A stretch of 64,000 bases of DNA, from positions 545,762,879 to 545,826,878 of the forward strand of contig OY856413.1 in the NCBI GenBank assembly GCA_963693085.1. The letters run 5' to 3'. The first letter of the stretch is position 1, and each line of letters starts with the position of its first letter. The translations under genes were made by a program, and so were the position numbers. Shown in pieces: positions 12,483 through 25,188 of this stretch. The notes under the pieces were generated by a model that saw nothing but the letters and a program-made list of their open reading frames with translations, had not been told where the DNA came from and searched no databases. The stretch is from Alisma plantago-aquatica. Taxonomy: Eukaryota > Streptophyta > Magnoliopsida > Alismatales > Alismataceae.

Positions 12483-14681
12483 AATTATATCCTACTAGGG
12501 ACCTAGACAATAATGGCTAATCTTAGCATACACATGATCTCATGTTGAAGTCATCATCTTGAAATCACATGTATTGAGTCATAAATTCTAAGGACATTTT
12601 TACAAATATTCATTATTACTTACTATAGAAAATATATTAATTGAAGTTCCCTTTATTAATAATAAAATTAATTATAGAGTGTTCCACTAAGATTCTAATA
12701 TGACAAACTCTCAAGCCATACTACTAACACAACAAAACCTAATTAGCCCAATACACTTTTCGTTGTAACCATGAGGTACATGTTCTACTGTAATGCCAAG
12801 TTGTCCTCCTTATCAAATATGTGAGGAGAAGTAGTTAGAGCTAGGACTTAAGAATCATAGAAAGATATTCTAAGTAATTTTACATTTTCCTTTTAGGAAT
12901 GATAAATCTCCAAAAGTGAACGCTTATACACGTGGACTATAATGTATTTAACCCTATTGCTAGGTTAAAAAATCTACTTCTAGATTCTTATATGTGAGTA
13001 GGAAATATATGTATACATGGTTATGCCTTATACTCCACCCAAGATAAGGTTAAGAAGGATGTTCTTCTCAACATAATTATATCTCACCTTATTATACTAA
13101 ACCTTATAGAATGTAGGTGGCATCATTCACTTCCTTCTAATCAAGTATGTTAATCATTATAAGGATTTTAGGAATTATAAGGGAATTCCTAGGGATAAGG
13201 ACCCGTTCTTTGGAGTTATTATTCTAGGATTTATCTTATTTAATGATTTTGCACTCCTCTACAGGACTCAGGGTTGTATACTTATAAATATTACAACCAT
13301 ATTGACTAGATATTAGGGTTTGCAAGTACTTATATATCACCTTCCATTCTCTATTTATTTTCCCATGACCATGACTTTTTATCTAGTTTTAACGGTCAAC
13401 TTTATTGATTTGTCCTTCTCTTTCTTTTAAAATTATTTCTAGATTTTTCACCTATATGAGTACTATTTTACTTCACACACCCTGTTCACCTAGGATAATG
13501 GTTTTGATCATGATTTTGAGATTAACTTTCTCCAATTATGTTTTTCTCTTTTTTCTATCCTCTTGATGTGCTTCATATGCCTGGGTTATCTTATTTCATC
13601 CTAGGTTCCTAGAAGTTTTGAGGGTTTCTCCTTACAGGGTTTCTCCTTATTTCATACTCAATGATTATAAATTCTCATCCTTGAAACCATGCCCTACTGA
13701 ATCCCAATTCAATAGCCAAAAGTTCATCATGTAGAATTGAAGATCCCACCTATGATCTTTCCCATGCCAAAATACATACACTAAAATGTGATCATGACAC
13801 TACATCTATTGATATCTTACCATTCTTTAGTGAAGCATCGACATTAACCTTCGCCCAACCCCAAGGTGTATGTAACCATCACTATTGAGGAGGTTGTCGT
13901 ATGTTATGTTGTTGAGAGGATTTGCAATCTTGATAGGCTTCCTTGATGGGTGAAAGTCATTTCCATATTTTAAATATAGTACTCATTGTGTTTCCAATTT
14001 GAAGGTATTTCATTTTAACAAAAGATAATGTAATGAAAAAATAAAAGTACTCTTAGATTGAGCCAATTAAAAATATTTTTGTACCCAAGTTGTAAATGAA
14101 ATATGAATAGAAGTTATAGTATAACTCATGTATTCTAAAGGACTTCCATACATTTGAAGCACCAACACAATTTGAAAAACCATAGAGTGTGTTCTATATT
14201 GATATATAACAAATTGGACATTAAGAATTATCAGTGAGATGTCATTGTGAGAGATGAAAATACATCAGTAGAGCTTCAATAATCGTGATCCACATAGAAG
14301 TCTTATATTGCATTGGTAGTAATAGTATCCAAACCTTCATCCAACAATTAGATTTAAATCTACCAAAATTATGTATCAATAGATTATAAGTTTACCTTGT
14401 ATAAAACCATTGTAAAGATGTTAGATTCCAAGCCTAATTATCCTTGGAATAATCTACATTTTGAAATGGGAAACTAGGGATCATATTCACCACTATTGTC
14501 AATAGATAATTTCTTATAAATGATGAATAACACACAACTGAGCATGTAATCATAGACCCTACCTTCAAGTCACATATTTTGTAAGAATATGTCTAGTAAC
14601 TTCTTCTTTGAGGGTACCTACATTTGGTACCCAATACCACACCACACTAAAGTAGTGCCTCAATTACTCATCACAATAGTA
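12483..14681. other. Gene-free AT-rich stretch
   Basis: No frame above about 60 codons, no repeat boundary and no RNA gene recognised. Confidence 0.5.
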
Positions 14682-14900
14682 TCATTGTATTTGAAAATTG
14701 TCATATAATGCAATGACCTTTAGGTTTAGATTGAAAGAATTTTTATTTTGAAGAAGACAATCAATCCACGATGATTTTTGTGTAGTGAGTACTTTCCAAG
14801 AAGTTTTCATAATTAAAGATTCATTCCAGGAATGCATAGATAGTATCCCAAGACCACCATTCTTTATTTCCAAATAACCAAAGATAATAAATAATTTCAT
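14682..14900 (-). pseudogene. Non-LTR retrotransposon (LINE) reverse transcriptase C-terminal fragment
   Basis: The 72-residue minus-strand frame contains KNGGLGILSMHSWNESLIMK, followed by W plus residues and SSWID. This matches the signature GGLGI...WN.A...K..W...W found after the RT domain of plant LINE ORF2 proteins, just before the zinc-binding RVT segment. About 10% or less of the ORF2 protein is present and the flanks are broken on both sides, so this is a dead 5'-truncated or eroded copy. The call rests on that one motif block. Confidence 0.6.
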
Positions 14901-17584
14901 TCAGTATGTATAACATTATGTTCTCCATATGCTTAAAATGGAGGTAAATAACTATAAATCTAAATGATTAAAAATGAAGACTGAATTTCCATATTAATGG
15001 GAAGAGGTAAAAAAAATCTAATACATCTTGTTTATCTCAAGATTCGTTCTTTTTCCTTGTAGGTTAAATCACAACTATGTGTTATCATCCTTAACCTAAA
15101 ACATAGATAAATAGAATGCAAGTTATTATGTTACTAAACTTTTTACATTGTTGCAATCAAAATTGTGCACATTATTATAAAAGGTATATTGGAGTAGTTG
15201 TTTAAATAATTTCAAGTAATGAACAACATAGTTTCCATCTTCTACATTCAACCCTATTTTAGATTTCTCATTTACTAAACCAGTGTACATCCCCTCAAGT
15301 GACTCTTGGATATGTTACCGGGTAACTTAGTGCATGTTCCCTTGGGGGACTATTTTAAATTCTTGGTGTTCCACCATGGGATCAACTTCAATTTCACATT
15401 AATTACTAGTTACCCTCGTAATGTTCAACCCTTGAAATTTAGGAATGTATTCCTTTCTAAAACACCCTTTTGGGGATCTATTTTTAGGTTTTACCATTAT
15501 TTATATTTAATGATACACATAGTACCTTATCATTTTGTAGTAAGTAAGGCACCCTATACATTTGTAGGTAGGAGTAAAACTCTAGAAAAACTATGTAAAA
15601 CTAGTTCATGGTTAAGTTGATTATCCATAAGTAATCCATGTACCTTATTTGTTGCATGGATCATCTAACCACATGTCAAATTAAATATGCATGAATAGTA
15701 ATAAATAATTGTTACTACTAAAACCATATAAATATTAAAATTTTTGTTTTCAGCCTTAGTAGTCTTAGTTTCATCAACTTAAGCATTAATAGTCTTGGTT
15801 GCAAGTTAACATCTAAAAGGGTCATGTACATATGCTAATGGTTTGAAACAAATCTAAAGATATCCTTATATTGTATAATGTGTAAAGATTCAACCAGAAA
15901 ATCAACTAATTATCTCATCATCTAGAAGTAAGTTTCATGCTTATATTACTAAATATAAAATCCATTTCTATGTTCATCAAGGATATATACAAGGATGTAA
16001 TAATATTAGACATGTAGTAGAATTGTTGTAGTCCAATTTTTACCAAGATTGGGTATTCCATTACATACATATCACTTTAATCATGTAAATCATTTGCTAA
16101 TAAACACTCTACAATTAACATCCTTGAACACCAGATGTGAAAATTTAATAAGAATTATGTTTTAAGATGTTCTCAATTATATACTAAATGCCTAAATCTG
16201 AGTTATGCTTCACTGGACACTAATAGTTCAACAATTGCCTTTCTGAATAAAGGGGGTTCATACAAGTTGTAATAGAGTTGTAAAGTAGAAGAGAATCAAC
16301 AAGCCCATTTGTGCCTAGGATCCTTCCTATTCAATAAGCATCAAGGAATGGGTAAAGGATGGATACCCCTACCTCTTGCATCATCAATTGACAGAAGGGG
16401 AGACAAGGGAAGTGGGGAGAGTATTAATTGATGGGGTGATGGAGAGGAAAAGCAAGATGGACAATAATGAAATCCAACAATGTTGATGCTCATGTATTTA
16501 CAAGAATAAGGATTAGGAATAAGGCATGAGAAAGAGGAACATTGTTTGATAAATTGAGTAAAGTATATAATAGGGTCAATTCAAAATCGGTGTAGTTTTG
16601 CCTTTATTTCTTAAGATGAAAAAGGATTACAAACAATATTTCCATTTTAGACTTCATCAAATGTTAGTAAGTAAAACATATGTATCCGATAGAAAAATCT
16701 TAGTAGAATTGATTGTGAAAATTATATACCTTGCATATTATTTATCATTATGTCCATGAATATTACTACAATTAACATGATACTACCAAAAGAAAATACA
16801 TAATTTTTTTGACCATGTTTAAAGATAGAAAGATGAAATTCTATAGTGAAATAAATTGAAATAATTGTTGTAGGATATTAGGAATGTTTTTTCTATAAAA
16901 ACTTACTCTAATTCCCATTTCTGAATGTTAAATTATTGTTTCTTGAGGTTTCTCCATTTTTCTTTCAAAACTAGTTGGAGTTCAAGAACTTTGGAAGTTA
17001 ATGACAAAAAAACTACCGTAGTATTCATGTTTAGAGCTTCCCATAACAATGAATAATTATGGTAAACAAATAATTCAAACACTTGCCATACATTGTAAAA
17101 TGCCATTTCTTTATATATTTTTTTGTTACAAATCACAACTTCTATGATAACAAAATTTGATAAGCAAGGAAGTGCATTCTTTGACTGGTTTCCAAAAGTT
17201 AACTGTGACAAAATCGTATGTATTCATTAAAAGACTTTAGACTAAAAAATCTTATATTACAAAAAGTGATTTAGTTTACCTTTGACTAGACAAGAATGGA
17301 TGAATTTTAATCTAACCAAACTCTTAATTGGAGAATATTATACAAACTTTTACTAACTATCACTCTCAAATGGTAGATCAAAACCCAAAAAAAATATTCT
17401 TCTTCTTTTCCAAGTACCATCCACATTTGTTTAGACCCCTACAAAAAGGAATTCATTCTCTAATCAAACCATAATTCCAATGTGGCAAGCAATTAAAGCC
17501 TACCCCGACCATGAGGAGAGCAATGAAAGTCATAGATTTACTTCAAAAAGATTTATGATAGGTCCAAATGACATGCACATTTTT
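14901..17584. other. Gene-free AT-rich stretch
   Basis: Holds isolated frames of 104 codons (15,306-15,620, plus) and 92 codons (16,933-17,211, minus) without recognisable motifs; both are plausible by chance in AT-rich DNA. No transposon ends seen. Confidence 0.4.
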
Positions 17585-18030
17585 TTAGAAGTTTGAGGTA
17601 GCAGAAGATCAATCTTTAAAAATATGGTAAAGTTCGGTGAAAGGCTGGGAGCTATAAGGGATAATTCTAGTACTTATAAGAATTATTTGGGTATAGATGT
17701 TCGGTCCAAGGTACCATCAAATATTGCAACCTGGAATCATGTATCCAAAGAAATGAAGGAGCTGGTTTAGATAGATGTAAATATAAGTACTTAGTAAAAT
17801 CCTAAACTATGATTTCTTTCGTATATATATGTTGAAACATTATGTATGGTTTTGTAATTCAAAAATTATTTTATTGAGAATTATAGATAAGTCTTGAAAT
17901 CCAATCAATGGGTAAGATGTGCTGAGACTGGAAGACCATACTCTGGAGACAACACAGTAGCCACCCTTGTTCTTTTTATGATGACATCGAATTTTCCCTC
18001 CCTTGTGTAATATTTGTAACTAAAAAAGAT
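17585..18030 (+). repeat. Left arm of a large inverted duplication
   Basis: About 450 bp whose reverse complement is found at 18,510-18,960, separated by about 480 bp of unique AT-rich sequence. Diagnostic blocks shared in inverted orientation include GGTATAGATGTTCGGTCCAAGG, TGGAATCATGTA, GTAAATATAAGTA, TATGTGTGGTTTTGTAATTC-like text and AGACTGGAAGACCATACTC. Visual identity is roughly 75-85%. Confidence 0.85.
17624..17770 (+). pseudogene. Fragment resembling a CACTA second-ORF (Transposase_24-like) exon, left copy
   Basis: The frame starting MVKFGERLGAIRD reads through GIDVRSKVPSNIATWNHVSKEMKELV to a TAG, after which IDVN continues in frame. The spacing of W, V, K, L and D resembles the W-V-K-L-W-D core of plant Ptta/En/Spm transposase-24-type proteins. 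Compare YDNWHKVPQGKKDLIWKD, encoded by the second gene of the CACTA element at 45.2-45.5 kb. The TAG stands where that family has Trp. It is a fragment only, and the family call is tentative. Confidence 0.45.
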
Positions 18031-18509
18031 TAAAAAATAATAATATTTTGATTAATGAATTTTTTTGAAATATTTCTCAAGTTATTTTGGGACAAAAATG
18101 TAGGAAGTTAGGATGAAATGGTGCAACTACCAAATATTTTGTGATTATTTAATTATTAAATATGTTTGGTAGATTATAATAAAATTTTAAACACAAAATC
18201 ATGTCATATGTGGTTTTTGGTCCCATTCTCTATAATATCTAGTTGAGAAGTCATAACTAAATTTCTTTCAAATGTAATGATATGGCTTACAATGACTAGT
18301 TGATCATTAATTTTTTTAATGAATTCTAATTGAATGGCCACAAGAAAAAACTCAAAAAGATTATTTTTTTACCAAAATTATAATATATCAAGAAATAAGA
18401 GAGAGAAAGAAACTCCAAATTTTATAATATTCAAACCCTTATAGAGACCTATAGAAAACCTATAAAAAAATACACCATTATGGTTGGTAACCATGCCATG
18501 CTTTATAAA

Positions 18510-18960
18510 ACATTTTTAGTTATGAAATATTACACAAGGAAGGGAAAATTACATGTCATAACAAAACAAACAATGGTCGTTAATGTGTTGTTTCCTGAGT
18601 ATGGTCTTCCAGTCTCACCACATCATACCCAATTATGAGTCTACAAGACTTATCTATAATTCACAATAAAATTGTTTTTGAATTACAAAACCACACATAA
18701 TGTTTGTCCATATATATATGAAAAAGATTATAGTTTAGTATTTTAGTAACTACTTATATTTACATCTATGTAAAGTAGCTCCTTCATTTCTTTTTTTACA
18801 TGATTCCAGGTTACAATTTCCATTGGTACCTTGGACCGAACATCTATACCCAAATAATGCTTCTACGTACTAAAAATATCCCTTATAGCTCTTAGTCTTT
18901 CATCAAACTTTAACATAGATTATTCAGATTGATCGTGTGTTACCCACAACTTCTTATATA
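18510..18960 (-). repeat. Right arm of the large inverted duplication
   Basis: Reverse-complement partner of 17,585-18,030. The two arms point head to head around a spacer of about 480 bp, so a transcript through the region could fold into a long stem. Confidence 0.85.
18759..18905 (-). pseudogene. Fragment resembling a CACTA second-ORF exon, right copy
   Basis: Minus-strand translation gives DERLRAIRDIFST, one stop, then GIDVRSKVPMEIVTWNHV and KKEMKELLYIDVN. It is the same reading as the left arm with several substitutions. The position that is TAG in the left arm is Tyr (TAC) here. Keeping the reading frame in both arms supports real coding ancestry. Confidence 0.45.
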
Positions 18961-21900
18961 AATAACATATATCCCCTAGAATGACATATCCCATTGTAGC
19001 ATAACATGCTACAAAAAGACGAACGTAGGAACCATATTGCCTCAACAACATAATTGGAAAGTATGAAACACAACCACTCTAACCTCAAAAGAATGATTTT
19101 GCACTAAAATACAAGCATATTTATCCAACAATTTGAAGTGTTAAGACATAAATTCATCCATCCCAAACACACATATGCATGTGTCAAATCAAAGAGCCAC
19201 CAATCCTGATCACCACACGTTGGAGAGGTTCACCGATTTGGATTAAACAAGTACTCTTGTGCAAGAATATAATGTGGATCTCATGACTCATTGATTCTAT
19301 GAGGACCAATGTGCATCCCTAGATAACTCTACAAGACCTTAAAAGGTCCATGAATCTTTGTATTCACTTTCACTTCATCCAGACATTGCTGCAATTGGCC
19401 CCATATCAAGGGAGGAATGCTATCTTTCATCTAGATCCTTACTATAATGCATGATACTATAGAAATAACCTAACTAACAACTTCTTCAAAGAATAACTCA
19501 ACTAGAATGATCAAAGTGAAGGACTGTAAGGAAGTCATATCCGAAGACCCAACATCTTTGTGCACCTCATTCTTGAAATTTTCTCAAAGATACTTTAAAT
19601 TGATGAAGCAATCATCCTCATTCATCCATTGAGAAGTTGTTGATTCTTCATGCCTAGTAAATTATCTACATATTCCATCCAACTCCACTTATTTGGAAGA
19701 ATGAGCTAGTGTCCATGTAGAGAAAAAGGAGTAGTCTTAGACACACTGTCTAGAGTGGGAGTCGATAAAAAATCCCCAAATGGGAAGGTCTGGATAAGGG
19801 GGTCACAAAAGGAGATCATTGTTGGAAACAATTTCCTAGCCACAAGAACATAACCTAGATGGAGAAAGTTGTGAGTCATATCACTGCTTGCCTACTCAAT
19901 CTCCTCCATCTTAGACATATCTATAATCTAGTGACACACTAGAGACAAATTCATTAGAGGTCATATCAGGAGTGGGACTTCATTGATGACCAACTACACC
20001 ATAGATCCAAATCATAATAGCTAAGGGATGTGGAATAACTCATCAATCATGTTACAATTATAGATCTTTGAAGATATAAAGATAGAATGGACATGTTTCC
20101 TAATATAGATAGTATTCCCAATCAGATCCTTCATGAAATAGAACCTTCTGCCACTGAACAGAAGGGTGGAATAGAATTTTCCACTAATTACACTTGAGGC
20201 CCCACTTGTATGACTCCCCACTTTGATATGAAGCAAAAAATTTCTAACTTCAAATGGGGATTTTATGATCCTATGATAGGATTTATCCATTAAACTTAGA
20301 ATACTAAATTAAATTTCTAAAAAAGTTCATATATTATAATATCTTGCTGAAAGGTATATGATTATATAGTTTTTTATAGAAGAAAATTCAACATATAGTG
20401 AAAGAAAAGATTTTATTCAACATATAAAGAAATAAAAGATACATGACAATGAAATACCAAATACAACTACAATTTAGTTTCTTCTTCAAGCAATATATCA
20501 AGAGTCTTGGTCAAATGTCAATAATCAAAAGAAGACAGTCATGAAGATCTACGCGCCAAGATCATGCCAGGACAAATAATGTTGGTCGACCATCAATGAC
20601 CAAAATGTGAGCTACTAGAATTTGTCTTCGTGCCTAAATAAGAATTGTTTCTTTGAGTGTATTATACCCCAACAATCATTAAACGTGTCTCTTCTGCAAC
20701 TACTTGACCTTGTAGGTTCACAACAAAGACTATATCTTCAATCAAAAAATCATGTATAATTGTGCTATGACCATGGTATCCCTAAGCTCCCTGGAAATGA
20801 TAACTATGTTCTTATTTTATCATGATACTCAATCTGAAGAATTCCTCAACTACAATGGTCCTAGTTCTAGAATAAAGTCTAGCATAAGCCATAAAGAAAG
20901 TGACAAGAGGCTCCAATACCAAAGTTGTAGTGATGTCACAGTCCTAGAAAGTTGTCAAAGCCCTCGTGAAGTTGATGAATGAATATTCATCATGGTTTCT
21001 TTGCACTTTTTTGACCATTTTGTATTCTAACTAAGTGTTTAATCATGTAATTTAGTTAATTTAGCCTTCCCCTCCCCCAAATATTACTAAATCATTTTTC
21101 CATCTCTCTGGACTATTTAGTGGTTGTTTTGGTTAAGTTTAAATTTTCACTGTTTTGGTCATGATTATATTCCTTTTAATAATACAAGTCTTTCATTTTT
21201 ATAAGAAATGTTGCACTATCAATGATTTATTCTTTAGGATTTTTTTGTATTTTCATGAATACATCAATGCAACGTCAAGTAATAAGTGAAGAACTATTTT
21301 CAAGGAAAAGGAAATTAATTATATGGAAAACCTTAGACACCAAGAAGTTGACCACGTAGTTGATGAAAGTTATGCAAAAGGAAAGCATTTTATATTAGAA
21401 CAAGGCCCAAACAATCAAGGATAATGGATTTGAAGATAATTGAGTGTCCACAATCGATTGATTCATGGCAAACCACAATTAGATTTAGGAACTGGAAAGG
21501 CAATTAAAGCTAAAGATGCTCAATCCTATTGATTATCAAATTGTTGCAAATTAACCAAGTCAATAAAGGGCTTTAAATACCCATTTTTCTTCAAATCAAT
21601 GTGAATAAATCATTGTGTAGGAAAGGAACTGACACATTCCATTTCATTTTCATCAAGGTTGTTTCTTTGACCAAGAACTAAAGAAATTAACCAACAAATT
21701 ATCTTAGTGAAAAATCACTTTCCATAACCATCTATCTTCCACATTGTTTTTTCCTTCCATGATTCTCGTTCTCCCTTCTATTCTTTCTTTCTCCCACATC
21801 TTTATCTTGTCCAAAATTATTCGCATATCCTTGTATCAACTCAATCAATCAACAACTTCTTCATGCCTTGATTGATGTGCACCAAGACATCCATTAATTG

Positions 21901-23288
21901 ATTGATGCAAATCCATATTGATCAAGAAATTGAAATTTAAGGGATTAACTTATCACATTACATTGATCTACATGCCATCACCCAATAATTGTGGATGTGG
22001 TAGTGGTTGACTAGGATTTTCTTAAGAAGTAGCTCGACCATGACACACAAGCACTTGTCAATAGTCAACTTCTAATCATGCTTCTACATCATAAAGATTT
22101 GCCGAGGTAATAGTTGTATATGGACCATCATGCATCTAGCAACCATGATTAACACTTTGATAGAAAATGATTGACCTCCATGTCAATCGACCATAGTAAC
22201 AACTCAACAAACTGCCACACCAACTCCACTTTGGTAGACCTTGGCAAGAATGGTCGACCACCACAGTTCAAAAGATAGGAAGTTGTTGCTCCATATGCAT
22301 CCAAGAAATCATGTTCAATACACTCTAAAATATCTTGGTCAACTATGCAAGAAAGGAAACCATAGATCATTTACCTCGATTGATTTACATTCACAATAGG
22401 TTGGGTTCTGCTCAAATTATTTATTTGACTATTGGACTCCCATAAACAAGACCCTATTGTTATCATCTCCACCTAAAAATACCCAAGTTCAGCCATCAAG
22501 AAATGGGTTCAGACACCTTGCAATCCACCCATTGGTATTCTCCATGACCCAAGGCTAAAACCAAAATAACCACATTTCTCTTGTGTAACATTCTTGTTTC
22601 CGTCCATCAATTAATAAAGCACCATATCGAGCGTATCCTTTATGGAATTTCAATACCGAGACATTGGTTGCCCATCTCCTTCCATCTTCCAACTCCTTCT
22701 ATGATTAACAACAGTCTATTCATCCTACATATACCTATTCTCCCTTCACCTACTTGGTCCATGTAAGTTAGGATCGATGAATGTGCAAGAAAAAGAACAA
22801 AGATGACTAAATGTTTCCCAACCACAACTCTATGGGAGAGAATCACCTTGCCCATATGCTTATGACTCCTCACTAGAGGGAATAATTGGATCCCATACAC
22901 ATTTAAGTCTAGGGAGTGGAAATAAGCAATCAATGATGAATTTAGGGTACCAAGGTAAACTTGGAAAAGATCTTGAATATGACCTAGAAAGTACAAAACA
23001 AAAAAGAGAGAATACAAAGAAAAAAATATTAAGAAGTGTTACTCCTACATATCAAATCAACATTCTCTCCTATTCATTTTTCCTTCCACTACTTATAAGG
23101 AACCCCACTTCAATTTTCAGAACCATCAACAACATGTGAGAAGAGAAGCATGTAGATTGTCCTGGGGACCACTACGAGTAACATGTCTATTGACTTAAAA
23201 GTCCTCATATCACCAAAGTTTCAAAGAAAAGATTAGTTAAATTCATCAAAAAATATCATCCTAAGATAGGTAGAAAAAAAGGATGCAA

Positions 23289-23402
23289 ATATATATATAT
23301 ATATACATATATACACACATATATATACATATATATAAATATATATATATATACATATATATACATATATCTACATATATATATATAGATATAGATATAT
23401 AC
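23289..23402. repeat. Imperfect (TA)n/(CATA)n microsatellite
   Basis: About 110 bases of TA with interspersed CA units. It produces a spurious minus-strand Y/I-rich frame. Confidence 0.95.
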
Positions 23403-24867
23403 CAGGCCCATGAAGCCCCCATAGATCTTGGTAGCCACGATAGTTCCTTTCAAGTATAAATAATTGACAAGGCATATCCTCAGGCAAGTCCACAAGTTGT
23501 CATACATGCCTCACCCCAATGAAAGGAACAAATTGTCTCAAGGTTTATCTAATTGGAGAACTAGTCAATTTCCGCTTTGTTCCCAACAATGTTATCAAAA
23601 AGGAAAACAACAACCAACACAAACATGAATACACTAATTCACAAAGTAGCAAGTTGAGAAGATATCAAACCTCTCTACTCATGTTCATTAACCAGTTATT
23701 GTGTAGCCAAGTATATTTGACTTCATACTTCAAAGACATGCCAACTTGAGAGGGATCTAAGTCAAGCAACTCAATAAGTCACACTCATCCCCAAAGAAAC
23801 CTATCTGGAAAACCAGTAATGGGGACTACACCAAAAGCTAACTTAAATCAGTAACTCACTAGGAGTGATTATCAACTTGCCAAAAATAGGAAGTACTAGT
23901 TTCTTAGGGAAGTGTTTAGTTAAAGGAATAAAGTAATTCTTTGTTGAAATTCCAAAACAAAAAATGATCTTGGATCCAATCTTCTTTAGAAACTCCAACT
24001 CCTCAGACACTAGCTCATCATATAAGATCCCCAACTCATTCTAGTGATCCCTCAAGTAAATATTCACGACCCCATGTCCCTAAATTTGAAAGAAAAAGAT
24101 GAATTCAAATGTCACAACCACCAATAATTAGTAATCAAAATCCGGATGTGATTCTAACCATAAAAGAGAAATAACATAAGACAAAATTCCAAGCTAAACT
24201 TCATTGTTTTCTTGTCACCCTTGATGATGAGTGTTCATCCACAATATACCCATTAGTGTCCAAAATTCCTCTACATGGAGAAGTTTTGTAGGGAAATATG
24301 GAGATATATATGGAAGTGGAAACAAAATTCCCCATCAATAGATGACCACGTCAACAACTATGGATGGGGAAGGAAGGATTGCAAGGTATATCCCTGGTCC
24401 TAGATCAAGTTTAGCAACAATCCTCGTAATGACGTGCTTCTTTTTCAAGCAACACCTAAAATGTTGTCAGTGGCATCCTCTTGGTGTAGCATAATGGGTG
24501 GTGGTTGACGATGTCCTCCTAGCATTGTACTAATGGCCTCCACACGTCTATGTAGTCTACATGAACCACCAAGAATTCCTTTCATTCTTATAAAACTAAC
24601 AAGAAGGGGTTGTCCCTTTAATATCAATGTGCTAGTGTTGACTTGTTCTCCCTAGCTCTCTCTCTCTTTTATGGGTAAGACTTTCTTTGGGCTCTCACGT
24701 TACCAAAAATATGATAGGACAACATTTGTCATCGTTAGTTGTGTCTTCTAAAAGCCATGACTACTCCCCCCCATATATAAAAGTTCTAGGGTCAGGTTTC
24801 CAGATCAATTAGGAGTCAAAGAAATGGATTTTTCCTGAATGTTTAACTATTAGGGGTCATGAGTGTG

Positions 24868-24909
24868 TTGACTCAACTTTTGAGTCGGTTGACTCAACTT
24901 TTGAGTCAG
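24868..24909. repeat. Two-copy 21-bp tandem repeat
   Basis: TTGACTCAACTTTTGAGTCG plus one base, present twice head to tail. Each unit is itself partly palindromic (GACTCAA...TTGAGTC). Confidence 0.9.
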
Positions 24910-25188
24910 TCAAATCACAACCCAAGTAAGTGAAAATGAATGCTTTCTATTTGCAAACATATTAGTGATCAATGCACAACATGACGTCAACATCAATTCT
25001 TGATCCAATCTTATTGATCATTGAATCGGGTGATTCACATGTTGAACTAGTTGATTCAGACTTGAACTGGTTGGTTTATATTCTGAACTGGTCGGTCTGC
25101 TTTCTAGTTTAACTGATGTTCATCCAACATTGTTTAAATTGACTTGACACTTGATTCAGTTGACCACAGTCCTAATCAGTTGAAACAA

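Larger units (their letters stand above)
18961..25188. other. Long anonymous stretch with scattered short frames
   Basis: About 6.2 kb with no convincing gene. Several minus-strand frames of 60-125 codons cluster here (20,021-20,290; 22,149-22,370; 22,640-23,017; 23,843-24,034), which could mean one badly decayed minus-strand element, but none shows a family signature I can trust. The 20,021-20,290 frame (ISGKFYSTLLFSGRRFYF) faintly recalls plant retroelement-associated proteins. No LTR boundary is visible. Copia pol sequence, expected beyond the gypsy insertion at 34.77 kb, was not found. Confidence 0.35.

Noticed and set aside
22640..23017. 125-codon minus-strand frame
   Set aside because: No motif, hydrophobic composition typical of antisense AT-rich DNA, no splice-linked neighbours. 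Left as unassigned.
23256..23507. Minus-strand Y/I-rich frame
   Set aside because: Mostly translated TA/CATA microsatellite.
24770..24785. TATATAAAAG after a C-run, looking like a plant core promoter
   Set aside because: No gene or LTR body follows on either strand; such strings are common in AT-rich DNA.
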